Part shown: positions 36,601 to 41,908 of the stretch, piece after piece
Position numbering within the stretch: position 1 is the first letter of the stretch
How the letters are laid out: every line of letters begins with the position of its first letter
Assembly (NCBI GenBank): GCA_016165875.1
Contig: JABBOT010000006.1
Location: 1,947,438 to 2,011,437, forward strand
Length of the DNA: 64,000 nt
Direction: 5' to 3'
From: Acanthopleura granulata
Taxonomy: Eukaryota; Mollusca; Polyplacophora; Chitonida; Chitonidae
Position numbers and translations under genes: made by a program
The notes under the pieces: generated by a model
Database searches by the model: none
What the model was told of the DNA's origin: nothing
What the model saw: the letters and a program-made list of their open reading frames with translations, nothing else

Positions 36601-38117
36601 AACCACCAAAGAACTAAGAAAAGATATAGAATATTAAAGCACGTGGTCAGAGTGTAATTTTAATGTGCCTTTTGAGTAAATCTCGAACAGTGACGCCTAA
36701 TATATTGCAAGAACCATCAATGCTTTTAGGTTTCTTTTCTTAGCGTCATTCGACGTAAGGAATGGTGCTAGGGGATGTGTAAGTTGCTAAAAAATATGCA
36801 TTGACATGATCAGTTAGAATTAAACCCTAGCTGAGGTAAACTGACAAGAGGCCTTGCTTCAAATGTTTGCACGTATGACCATTTGCCAGCTATCATAGTA
36901 TCGTCGCTGTCCTGGCTTTGCACGGGATATAGTTCATGTCATGCGAAATCCGCCTCTTTTCAGTGAATTTACTCAAAATGATAGGACTGAAGCGTGTATA
37001 CGAGTCTATCTGATAACCCATAAATCTCGTTCTAATGCGTGATTTCTGCTTACTTGAATTTCACGCCCTTTAAACTCTGTGTTGTAGTCGTTTACACGTA
37101 TATTATGTAACAACTGTACCGAAATATACGCGGTGCTCTCCAATATGGCCTGAACTTGCAATCAAACATGTATGTTAATGGTCAATGCAAAAATGTGTTA
37201 CAATGTAATAAGTAAATATCAAATGAAACCCAAATCAGCTGACACAAACATGCGCTATAAAACGAGTATCATATAAGTAAGTGCTATCGCGAGTGATTTA
37301 TCACTATGCCGCACGTGAGAAGGTTCTCCAGCAACCTACATATGGTCGTCGGCTTCCCCCGGGATTGGCCCGGTTTCCTCCCACCATAATTCTCCAGCTA
37401 CCTACAGAGGGGTCGTGGGCTTCCCCCGGGCTTGGCCCGGTTTCTTCCCACCATAATGCCGGTCATCGTCATAGAAGTGAAATATTCTTCAAATGAATAA
37501 ATAAGTAAATAAATGTCGTACGAGTGTCGTACGAGTGTCGTAGACCGCTTATTATGTCACCAAATCCCTATATGCTAACATTGGTGACGATGGAATAAGG
37601 ATAATTTATTTATTTATTTATTTATATATATATATATATTGTGTAGGCTTTTCGCCGACACAACAATGTAAATATTATACAAAATAAAAGATTACAGCAT
37701 AGACATGAAAAGAGAGCAGCGATGGCAGTGTGATAGTTGACAAATGGTTACCGGTGAAATACCGCCATTGGTCAGTATACCTTCGATGGTATTTTATACT
37801 AACCGCTCATGTAAGTGTTTAGAAAGTAACAACTAACACGATCGCTAGCACCTTGGCTTAACCAAAATTAGGTAAGCAAAAAACCGCACTGATGTCAGTT
37901 GCAATTCTTAGAGGTCAGTGATCTAGAATTACTGAAAATGCCGTTTTGTCATCGTATTTATTGCACAGTGACATGAAACAAAGACAAAGAATGCATCCTA
38001 TGATATAAAACAGGCGAGTGTTATTTATATCCAGATTGTGTATACATTGTGATTGTGTGTAGGTAAAATGCTTTGTCACTGACCTGTTGGGCGCGATAAT
38101 TCCCGACGTCTGGCCAT
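3467..38117 (-). CDS. CH-domain / filamin-repeat actin-binding protein, five-exon model
   Basis: Spliced model, transcript order: 38117-38084, 25331-25137, 23274-23048, 9149-4530, 3679-3467. It gives 5,289 nt and 1,762 residues. Layout: basic N-terminus (1-18), hydrophobic segment (about 19-35), one CH domain (about 77-183), filamin Ig repeat (about 211-356, with an insertion), a Ser-rich disordered region (about 360-1665) and a final filamin repeat (about 1672-1762). The CH domain and last repeat are each interrupted by an intron and only become complete when the exons are joined, which supports those joins. CH plus filamin repeats is the actin cross-linker plan of filamin and Drosophila jitterbug. 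A single CH domain and only two repeats are far fewer than in a filamin (two CH, over twenty repeats). The first exon is the weakest part. The last three exons are strongly supported. Ortholog identity is not certain. Confidence 0.75.
3680..4529 (-). other. Intron of the filamin-like gene
   Basis: 850-bp intron. It has a poly-A/C run at 3717-3770 near its 3' end and one copy of interspersed repeat family 3. No exon is seen inside. Confidence 0.8.
3797..3970 (+). repeat. Interspersed repeat family 3, partial copy
   Basis: Matches the other copies over the segments 'accagtcctccaccaaaatgg', 'gttccagatcagtaatc' and 'caccaaagaattaaggaagt'. Diverged and incomplete at its right end. See the copies at 40525 and 50698 for the fuller form. 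Confidence 0.6.
4530..9149 (-). CDS. 4.6-kb exon: end of CH domain, filamin repeat 1, disordered region
   Basis: Acceptor TTGTACAG|GGAATTATC and donor TTCGAG|GTAAGT enclose 1,540 uninterrupted codons, phase 0 at both ends. Residues 1-30 finish the CH domain (GIITPEEMA, LLTFIKWA). Exon residues about 59-204 form a filamin-type Ig repeat, from TKNCSVKGNGLMMGVVGKRC to the typical ending EHKISVISHGNHIPGSPF; it carries an insertion with MSIYPTRRMSQLL in its middle. About 1,300 residues follow that are rich in Ser, Glu, Asn and Gln, with a six-Asn run and RRxS kinase-type sites (RRRSF, RRRSY). The last 20 residues (CRAIGPGLETGTVGTKLFFE) start the second filamin repeat. A coding exon this long without a stop is itself strong evidence. 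Confidence 0.93.
9150..10131 (-). other. Intron sequence upstream of the 4.6-kb exon
   Basis: Part of the 4.9-kb intron between 14083 and 9149. A minus-strand open frame at 9765-10079 is Cys-rich but matches no family I know and has no convincing splice borders, so it is not called as an exon. Confidence 0.5.
10132..10250 (+). mobile_element. tRNA-derived SINE family 1, fragment
   Basis: Middle and 3' part only. It holds the diagnostic 'ctccggccgt', 'cccccaccataa' and 'gagaaatattcttgag' blocks and lacks the tRNA-like head and the A-rich tail. Confidence 0.7.
10637..10834 (-). mobile_element. tRNA-derived SINE family 1, diverged copy
   Basis: Reads on the minus strand from 'ggccaccgtggccc' (tRNA-like head) to the 'cccaccgtaatgttggc' body. 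The 3' tail is missing. Several internal bases are changed, so it is probably old. Confidence 0.75.
10841..12429. other. AT-rich intron sequence, no feature seen
   Basis: Very AT-rich (especially 11640-12120). A weak trace of SINE family 1 may be present at 11530-11600, too diverged to call. No exon with plausible splice borders was found. Confidence 0.5.
12430..12476 (-). mobile_element. tRNA-derived SINE family 1, 3' tail fragment
   Basis: Only the (TTTA)n tail and the adjacent 'ctggtgttctacgccgtacc' block remain. Confidence 0.65.
13079..13560. repeat. Tandem duplication of a ~260-bp unit ending in a SINE-like tail
   Basis: Two diverged copies, 13079-13290 and 13341-13560. Both hold 'gctggtttgaatagcrgcc', 'tttggaygtcttcaytct' and 'agttctaa', and both end in 'tgtggcgtaaaacac' plus a CATT run (family 5 tail, at about 13230-13275 and 13484-13532). 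The right copy continues to 'aaaacgactga', also seen at 13290. Confidence 0.8.
13561..14082. other. Intron sequence next to the alternative exon
   Basis: No repeat family or second exon recognised. The first 80 bases of intron downstream of the 14083 donor are unremarkable. Confidence 0.5.
14083..14271 (-). CDS. Putative alternative first (or cassette) exon
   Basis: An ATG directly follows TTTACAG and opens 63 codons (MSTDQKSCALCVNQPPWDSP... ending NDMEVQ) up to the donor CCAG|GTAATA in phase 0. The next exon (9149) also begins in phase 0, so the join is in frame. If it is a start exon, the product lacks the hydrophobic segment and most of the CH domain (about 1,673 residues). If it is a cassette between 23048 and 9149, it would insert 63 acidic residues into the CH domain, which seems less likely. 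The frame is also open upstream, so the TTTACAG may not be a real acceptor. No known domain is seen. Confidence 0.45.
14272..16689. other. Intron or promoter sequence left of the CH exon, no gene called
   Basis: 14900-15750 is richer in CG than its surroundings and lies upstream, on the minus strand, of the putative alternative first exon, so it could hold an internal promoter. Short minus-strand open frames at 15135-15765 overlap in different frames, match no family and lack convincing splice sites; none is called. Confidence 0.4.
16690..16880 (+). repeat. Interspersed repeat family 4, copy
   Basis: Shares with the copies at 36690, 53075 and 63690 the blocks 'gagtgtaagttgytact', 'acatgaacagt' and 'accctaactgacgtaaactg', followed by the diverged 'gttgccatttgc' end. 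Confidence 0.6.
17081..17640. other. Intron sequence, nothing recognised
   Basis: Short open frames only, with no domain signal and no repeat family match. Confidence 0.5.
17656..17865. repeat. Near-palindromic foldback element (MITE-like)
   Basis: The left arm 17656-17715 is the imperfect reverse complement of the right arm 17802-17865. Shared stem blocks include ccgaagcttttgatctt, ctgagatc, ttgaagtgaataacta and, nearer the centre, a diverged gcaaatggtaatctg. Only about 40 bases near 17740-17778 stay unpaired. The right arm read 5'-3' contains a smaller hairpin (gatctcag / ctaagatc) followed by GAAAGC. Confidence 0.75.
17870..19929. other. Intron sequence, nothing recognised
   Basis: Contains a poly-C run at 19426-19438. 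No exon or dispersed repeat family could be supported. Confidence 0.5.
19930..20290. repeat. Minisatellite of ~20-bp units with a 53-bp higher-order duplication
   Basis: Units of the form 'caatcgacaagcaatcatac' repeat with substitutions. The segment starting 'caagaaatcataccaatcg' at 20043 is repeated almost exactly at 20096. Open frames through it have repetitive Asn/Gln/Thr/His-rich products and are not genes. Confidence 0.85.
20291..21441. other. Intron sequence, nothing recognised
   Basis: Has a short GT run at 20358. No exon seen. Confidence 0.5.
21442..21555. repeat. Tandem repeat, three copies of 38 bp
   Basis: Exact 38-bp units begin at 21442, 21480 and 21518 with ttcttcaggcttctaggcgg; the third is cut off after 'acaagctt'. 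The near-identity of the copies points to a recent expansion. Confidence 0.95.
21556..22775. other. Intron sequence, nothing recognised
   Basis: A poly-T run at 21570 and another at 22490. No supported exon. Confidence 0.5.
22776..22998 (+). repeat. Interspersed repeat family 3, copy
   Basis: Starts with 'ctaggcgttgaaaccgacat' and contains 'gggtgttccgggtcaacaat', 'accaaagaactaac' and 'cagtgttcacggaaaggcgc'. It ends 49 bases from the donor of the CH exon. The distal end seen in the copies at 40525 and 50698 is missing. Confidence 0.8.
23048..23274 (-). CDS. CH domain exon of the filamin-like gene
   Basis: The exon starts after a pyrimidine-rich acceptor (CTTCCTCTTGTCCCAG) and ends at CCACAG|GTAAGT in phase 0. 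It encodes the first three quarters of a calponin-homology domain: LLTWVKEQVPGL, the core Trp-x-x-Gly-x-Ala-Leu motif (CWQDGIALCSLM), then HRVNNCRLGLKLAQKHLNLPQ in overlapping pieces. The rest (GIITPEEMA) is the start of the 9149 exon. The match is to the second CH domain of filamins, where the same helix is followed by I-T-P-E-E. This is the actin-binding part of the protein. Confidence 0.9.
23309..23436 (-). mobile_element. tRNA-derived SINE family 1, 3' half
   Basis: A long TTTA tail (23309-23358) is followed by 'ggttggtgttttacgccgta', 'gagaatattt' and 'acgacggcgg'. It stops at 'gtgggggaaactc', so the head is lost. It lies only about 35 bases upstream of the CH exon acceptor. Confidence 0.85.
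23437..25136. other. Intron between the hydrophobic exon and the CH exon
   Basis: No further exon seen. An open minus-strand frame at 23741-24025 has no domain signal and no splice support. Confidence 0.5.
25137..25331 (-). CDS. Exon encoding a hydrophobic N-terminal segment
   Basis: On the minus strand TTTCAG precedes an open segment of 195 nt that ends at a good donor (AGCG|GTAAGT). It reads FRTVLRITTASILAYILTYI, then SYLRYVNPLYVIRERQKRLY and onward to LLDLFQS. The exon enters with two bases of a codon and leaves in phase 1. The exon at 23274 starts with AT, so the join G|AT keeps frame into the CH domain. The run from ITT to SYL is hydrophobic enough for a membrane helix and is flanked on both sides by Arg. 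It has no resemblance I know to filamin N-termini. No in-frame Met precedes it before a stop, so it must be internal. Confidence 0.6.
25332..27890. other. Start of the putative 12.8-kb first intron
   Basis: Contains a poly-T/poly-G/poly-T tract at 25668-25710. Mostly AT-rich unique sequence with no supported exon or repeat. Confidence 0.45.
27895..28200. repeat. Degenerate tandem repeat rich in TCCACACAG
   Basis: Irregular units hold 'gtccacacagt', 'tgtgtggctgg' and 'catcaaaac'; 'ctcacagc.gg.cagagccgtgt' occurs at both ends (about 27987 and 28173). Overlapping open frames on both strands arise from the repeat. Confidence 0.65.
28201..28489. other. Intron sequence, nothing recognised
   Basis: Short unique stretch between a tandem array and a repeat fragment; no feature seen. 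Confidence 0.4.
28490..28562 (-). repeat. Interspersed repeat family 4, fragment
   Basis: Only the 'gtcagggttttattctaactg' block (the reverse complement of 'aaccctaactgacg') and its flanks are recognisable. Confidence 0.45.
28563..29575. other. Intron sequence, nothing recognised
   Basis: AT-rich sequence with no exon or repeat family recognised. Confidence 0.5.
29576..29780 (+). mobile_element. tRNA-derived SINE family 1, copy lacking its extreme 5' end
   Basis: Begins at the B-box region (gctgtgagttcaag). It carries 'ccgtatgtgggaaggtctgc', 'ccgggctctgcgaggtttcc', 'tcgagtacggcataa' and a short AAAT tail. Confidence 0.85.
30319..30590 (-). mobile_element. tRNA-derived SINE family 2, copy
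   Basis: Reads on the minus strand from the tRNA-like head ('cttggtggcttaatgattag' then 'gtccgccttgcag', 'gggttgggtcattcc') to the body with 'gcggcagcactgtcac' and a tail related to 'catacatac'. The second copy in the window is at 43928. The head resembles Asp/Glu-type tRNA more than the family 1 head. Confidence 0.7.
31031..31285 (+). mobile_element. tRNA-derived SINE family 1, nearly complete
   Basis: Head from 'gggctagcacaccagcgcag', B box 'gtgagtttaagccc', body to 'gtgtaagcgaaatactgatg', tail AATAAATAAATATATAAAT. Moderately diverged. Confidence 0.85.
31286..31760. other. Intron sequence, nothing recognised
   Basis: No exon or repeat family recognised. Confidence 0.45.
31855..32090 (+). 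pseudogene. Possible P2X7-like intracellular-domain relic
   Basis: The plus strand reads MEGFSGDPSSSFDDSECNFG, stop, GYKFESLRSEAESSSSTD..., then RERTGCALCLQEIAI, stop. The order (acidic Ser-rich leader, a Y-x-F-E motif, Ser/Asp linker, a Cys-x-x-Cys followed by x-E-I) resembles proteins with a P2X7 receptor-like C-terminal zinc domain, which are multicopy in many invertebrates. Two in-frame stops and missing Trp/Cys-Gly motifs make it a broken copy if real. The similarity is weak. Confidence 0.25.
32091..33119. other. Intron sequence, nothing recognised
   Basis: Short open frames on both strands at 32500-33100 have no domain signal. A (TTG/TTC)n-like run is at 32808-32830. Confidence 0.45.
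33120..33920. repeat. Minisatellite with a homogenised 44-bp core
   Basis: The left part (33120-33650) is a degenerate array with 'cttcccaagc', 'aagcagacaaa' and 'cctacacac' motifs. From 33651 five near-identical 44-bp units follow at 33651, 33695, 33739, 33783 and 33827, each with cttcccaagcagataaacac and tcatggta. The gradient from diverged to homogeneous suggests recent growth at the right end. Confidence 0.9.
34139..34400. repeat. Minisatellite of ~23-bp units in a 69-bp higher-order period
   Basis: Units such as 'ggtccatacagatttctcta' repeat throughout. Triplets of units recur as a block of about 69 bp (for example 'tctctactggttccatacc' at 34257 and 34326). The open frames on both strands are by-products of a unit length whose higher period is divisible by three. 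Confidence 0.9.
34401..35553. other. Intron sequence, nothing recognised
   Basis: AT-rich unique sequence without recognised exons or repeats. Confidence 0.45.
35554..35746 (-). mobile_element. tRNA-derived SINE family 1, diverged copy
   Basis: TTTA tail, 'attggtgtttgtaagtcata', a ten-base poly-G expansion at 35632-35641, 'gcccgaggagacccacgagc', then 'ggccatggaagcccc' at the head end. A 35-base piece of it (from 'cagaccatc' to 'gagaaggcc') is repeated at 35783-35818. Confidence 0.75.
35836..36069 (-). mobile_element. tRNA-derived SINE family 1, nearly full length
   Basis: TTTA tail, 'gattggtgttttaggccgta', 'aaaccgggcagagccggagg', 'gcattggtgggaggcttcgg' and the head 'gactgagccacggaggc'. A short internal deletion removes the 'cggagaggaagccagcatga' part. 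Confidence 0.9.
36194..36283 (-). mobile_element. tRNA-derived SINE family 1, 3' fragment
   Basis: TTTA tail, 'ttagtgttttacaccgtact', 'tatacgacgacggtcagc', ending at 'ggtgggagaaattg'. Confidence 0.8.
36506..36650 (+). repeat. Interspersed repeat family 3, partial copy
   Basis: 'ctaggcgtccaaaccgacat' start, 'ccagccgtcaactaaaatgg', 'ccaaagaactaagaaaag'. The right half is lost. Confidence 0.8.
36690..36945 (+). repeat. Interspersed repeat family 4, copy
   Basis: Opens with 'cagtgacgcctaatat' and contains 'ggggatgtgtaagttgc', 'ctgaggtaaactgacaag' and 'gaccatttgccagctatc'. Confidence 0.75.
37310..37514 (+). mobile_element. tRNA-derived SINE family 1 with internal duplication
   Basis: The block from 'tctccagc.acctaca' to 'cccaccataat' occurs twice in tandem (about 37324-37390 and 37391-37459), with 'cccccgggcttggcccgg' in the second. 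It ends in AATAAATAAGTAAATAAAT. Confidence 0.85.
37600..37690. repeat. (TTTA)n and (TA)n microsatellite
   Basis: TTTATTTATTTATTTATTTA passes directly into TATATATATATATA at 37623-37640. Confidence 0.85.
37700..37945 (-). repeat. Interspersed repeat family 4, copy
   Basis: Reverse-complement orientation: 'gcagtgtgatagttgacaaa', 'ggttaccggtgaaat', 'ggtattttatactaaccg', 'ttagaggtcagtgatc'. Confidence 0.75.
38084..38117 (-). CDS. Tentative first coding exon of the filamin-like gene
   Basis: The ATG at 38117-38115 begins MARRRELSRPT and runs into the donor CAG|GTCAGT after one base of the next codon (phase 1). An in-frame TAA lies 24 nt upstream, so this Met is the first in its frame. The exon at 25331 needs an upstream exon ending in phase 1, and the join reads G|AT (Asp). 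Evidence for it is this phase match, the strand, and its position beside a CG-rich promoter-like stretch. The intron it implies is 12.8 kb. A phase match alone has a one-in-three chance, so this exon could belong elsewhere. Confidence 0.4.
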
Positions 38118-38700
38118 CTTACAGCAGGTAACGACAACTTAATAGCCACTCAGGTAACATCCAACAGGTAAACCCTTCAGTCCTTTAGCGGATGTCATCA
38201 TGCACAGGTTTCGCGACGTCATAAACTTGCAGAACGAATGTCAAAACCAGCCCCCGACGCGCCCTGTCCCTGCAATGTCATATCCTGTCCTCCACTGTCA
38301 CACGATGTGCACGCCAAGCGACCTGTCGGACGAAATTATAGATTCTTTTGATCGTCACCTTTGAGGGCATCGCTCTCCATTTATGTATACATTCCTGTTC
38401 CTGAATCGAACAAGGGTACAGTTCTGTTGCATGACAGGAATTTATCCAACACAACACCTACTTAGTCCTCCGTGGTCATTGTAATCAAGACCAGAGCCCC
38501 TCGGTAAGGCCACATCACATCTGATGACGCCATGCGCCCAACGCGACGAGTATCCGCCTATAGATAATAGCAGTCACCATGGCACCACGTGTTGCTGCCA
38601 GCCAGCCTCCTCACTGCTGCTGTCATGGTAACGCGCGAGCCGAGGCCGCGTTGCCGTGGTAATTTTACCTGCTGGTCATCAAATGTCAGATCCGAGCACT
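38118..38700 (-). promoter_or_regulatory. CG-rich promoter-like stretch upstream of the tentative first exon
   Basis: Clearly richer in G+C and CG dinucleotides than the surrounding sequence (for example cccgacgcgccctg, acgcgacgag, acgcgcgagccgaggccgcg). It lies immediately upstream, on the minus strand, of the ATG at 38117. No TATA box is evident. Promoter function is inferred. Confidence 0.45.
38573..38663. promoter_or_regulatory. Cluster of three RFX X-box-like sites
   Basis: GTCACCATGGCACC (38573-38586), GCTGTCATGGTAAC (38619-38632) and GTTGCCGTGGTAAT (38650-38663). Each fits the RFX half-site palindrome RYYNYYN(1-3)RRNRAC with about one true mismatch. RFX factors drive ciliary and some neuronal genes. 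The sites are 456-546 bp upstream of the tentative start codon at 38117. Confidence 0.4.
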
Positions 38701-38726
38701 TGTCACATGTACATGAAGGCGTTGTA

Positions 38727-38815
38727 CAAGGGCGTGTGTGTGGAGGGTGGACCTAGGGTTGGGGTGAAGAGTGGGGGGGAGTGAGGAGTGGGGGGAGGGG
38801 GGAAGGGGATATAGC
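38727..38815 (+). other. G-rich tract with quadruplex potential
   Basis: Many runs of three to six G within 90 bases on the plus strand (for example gtggggggagggggg). It flanks the CG-rich stretch. Confidence 0.7.
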
Positions 38816-39911
38816 CCATAAATGGCGTCAAATGGCCTCTATCGACTCCGTGATAATAGATTATCGACGAACCACGCCCCGGCCCACCGTGCTCTGGATG
38901 TGAAATCCCGGATCTCTTCTCTCGCGGACGGAATCTTGAATAGCGGTGATTGATTCATTAGCATCGGTAGGATTTGCTCAGCGATTGTATTTTAGGACTG
39001 TTAGCGCAGTTTGTTACAGCCATTTCCGACAGCGGTACACGAGGTTGTTGTCTACCAGGCCGGCATCTGGCAATGTTGTGATGTCACCTCCTCGTTGTAC
39101 GTTTACTAGGGCACTTACAGGACACGATCACCAAACCGCTAACAGGCACAATAACATTATCGGTCTGAAAGCGCAACCATTACTTATTTACATGTGTTTA
39201 TTTATCTATTTATCTATATACTTGTTGCTTAACTGAAAAGGTGCACTGCAAATGTATTGGATCTATGACAGCAAGTCATCACAAGTCATCACAATAAATA
39301 CACGGTGGTTATTATGTTGTAACACATATTTTCATATTATATACTTTGTGGCTTCTGGTTGACCAAACATAAGCCTATAAAACTTGCATAATCTATAAAA
39401 CACCATGGTCACAACGACATGGGTTGTTTCTCATGAACTGGGAGTTATAAGGTCCAAGTGGTCCAGCTTCATTCATCTGACCAGGAGGGACGTAAAGACT
39501 GCTACATATTTTAAACATGAATGTTAAAGCATTCTAATACAAACAGAATCAATGAATGATTGATTATGGCTTAAAGCCACATCGGCACTATCTCAGCCAT
39601 ATCTCGGGGAGGTAACAAATAGAGATATGCTTTGTACTGCATTACATTGGACGATTATGAAAATTTATATTCATTATTTTCAGAATCATATGCAATAACA
39701 GGCGAACTCTTGACAACAACTTTGGCAAAACCTGAAAGCGTTACAGTTCACCTTTAATGCTGTACTCCAGAACATTTCACTTATATGGTGGAAGTATGGT
39801 TTTATGGAATCAGCATGTATTACATAAGACGCCCATTGGGCAGTAATTCACGTACCGACACAGCCAAAGGAATAGAGGTCTTAAATAATTTAATGAAGGA
39901 GCAGTGCATGG
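38816..39911. other. Intergenic, no gene seen
   Basis: A plus-strand open frame at 38946-39236 has no domain signal. A family 5 tail lies at 39555-39608 (listed separately). Confidence 0.5.
39555..39608 (-). mobile_element. Family 5 SINE tail
   Basis: 'gattatggcttaaagccaca' and 'cggcactatctcagccatat' are the reverse complement of the gastropod-type tail 'atatggctgagataktgccg' + 'tggctttaagccataatc'. Confidence 0.7.
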
Positions 39912-40227
39912 TTTATTTATTTATTTATTTATTTATTTATTTGTTTATTTATTTATCTATTTGATTGGTGTTTTACGGCGTACTCAAGAATATTTCGCTT
40001 ATATGACGGCGGCCAGAATTATGGTGGGAGGAAACCGGGCAGAGCCCAGGAGAAACAAACGACTATCCGCAGGTTGCTAGTGGACTTACACGTACGGTCG
40101 GAGAGGAAGCCAGCATGAGCTGGACTTGAAGTGACGGCGACCGCATTTGTGGGAGGCTCCTAAGTCATTGCGGTGAGTTAGGGCGTTAACCGACTGAGCC
40201 AAGGAAGCCCCCTCAGTGCATAGTTTA
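39902..40227 (-). mobile_element. Full-length SINE family 1 with target-site duplication
   Basis: The element spans about 39912-40211 and includes all blocks from the TTTA tail to the head (gagccaaggaagcccc). It is flanked by cagtgcatggttta (39902-39915) and cagtgcatagttta (40214-40227), a 14-bp direct repeat with one mismatch, as left by LINE-machinery insertion. Confidence 0.9.
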
Positions 40228-40524
40228 AATTAAGTGCCTATAGATCCGTAATATTATAATATTTGTCAAACTGTTTGTTATAAAAACAACGCCAAAAGCA
40301 TGTTTGGCATGACTCTTTTTCACACAGTCACAAGCTTTTGGAAGCAAATGATTTCTTCATCAGGTAAGATGCAATAAACTGCAAAGTGATGTATGCCATG
40401 AAGGTTTTCATACCGTGAGGGTTAATTAATAATTATGTAACTTACTGCATGCACATCAATGCATTAAAATGTGTAGAGCGATGAAGTTCTTGACAGGATT
40501 AAATTATTACTTATTATTCAAACC

Positions 40525-40793
40525 TAAGGATCGAAACAGACGTTCTTAGTTCAGCCCTCAACTGAAATGGGCGTTCCGGGTCATTAGTCGCAGGACCAGG
40601 TTCCAAAAATGACAAATAACCACCAAAGAGCTAAAAAAGTGTATAAAATGTAAAACTTAATCCGAATTCGTGCAAAGAGATGCAGTCAACAGTTTTCAAT
40701 GATGACGAAAGACGTATTGAATGCTCTCGGCGGAAGAACAAAATCGACTTCCAAATCGTGTACCATTTTAGTACATATGGTGTCGATAATTAA
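40525..40793 (+). repeat. Interspersed repeat family 3, nearly full copy
   Basis: 'gatcgaaacagacgttc' start, 'gggcgttccgggtcattag', 'caaagagctaaaaaagtg', 'gcaaagagatgcagtcaac', and the distal end 'cgtgtaccattttagtacat'. About 270 bp. No terminal inverted repeat, tRNA-like box or coding capacity is apparent. Confidence 0.85.
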
Positions 40794-41720
40794 GTGTGTA
40801 TCTCGGTTTCGCTTTGATTGCAACTGGCGATTATACTCAACACTATGAACATACGGCCACTAGCTCCGGATTAAGCGGGATTATACACAATTATGAAGCA
40901 AATACCATGAAAAGTTGTCGGAATGTTGTTCCTCGGTATAACTGACAACACCATGGAGATCAAAACCTACGGTGTATCTGTCTTTCTTCGAGAAAGACCC
41001 TCGTAAAAGTAAATTAATTTTACGAGGATATGTTATGGAGTTCGTCTTTATATGTATATACTTATTTATATTTAACCTAACCTAAATATATGTCCCTAAC
41101 AATACCAGTATACCACATCAGTATTGTCGATGTGTTGAAATTAAATGGAACTGCTTCTGTTAATCGATTATATGTCAAGGCTTATCACTTAAGTCGCGAT
41201 TTCAGGCACGACTTAAAATAGTCACCAACATGTAGCTTCTTTCGCTAACAACGATCGGTGCCTCAAACGGTTTTCAAGTGTGGTTAAAATTGTAGACACC
41301 CCGAGGTGATCGTGATAAGAAACTGTCTGAGTGGTAGGCATTTTCTATTAATAAAGCGAGGTTTACCATGTATTGTGTTCAAAACCGCCTATAGAGTATA
41401 GATATAGCCTTTGTTGGCACCTATCCATTTTTGTAAATTAGCAATCTTTTTCAATGTGGTTTAAGCGGAAGTAAAGAATTAGGGAGCATGAGATTCCCAC
41501 TTTCTGGACACTTACAAAAGTATTTTTACGATAGAATTCAAGAACCTTAGTGTGAAGGCGTTTAATGCAATAACATTCACATATTAGTTTTGTAGTATTA
41601 ATAACTTGTGACGTTCTTCTTGAAAGGTCAACAGTAGTTTTATATAGGGAGTATTATCCAAGATATATGTATGTCTGTTACTGATAAATACAAATAACAT
41701 AATAAACCTCAGAGGAAACG
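40794..41720. other. Intergenic, nothing recognised
   Basis: No coding segment or repeat family recognised. Includes a short palindromic 'ctcgtaaaagtaaattaattttacgag' type hairpin at about 40998-41024 (arms ctcgtaaaa / ttttacgag). Confidence 0.5.
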
Positions 41721-41908
41721 ACTGGCTTCTTCTCCGTTCGTACTTGGGATTGTGGGTATGTCTGCCAACAATCTGCGAATCTTGCATGGTTTCCCCCGGG
41801 CTCTGCCCGGTTTCCCCACAACATAATATTGGCCTCCATGGTACAAGTAAAATATTTTAATAGTGCACGGCGTAAAACACCTATCCAATGAATAAATAAA
41901 TAAATGAA
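41721..41908 (+). mobile_element. tRNA-derived SINE family 1, lacking the head
   Basis: From 'actggcttcttctccgttcg' through 'cccccgggctctgcccggtt' to 'gcacggcgtaaaacacctat' and AATAAATAAATAAAT. Confidence 0.85.
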
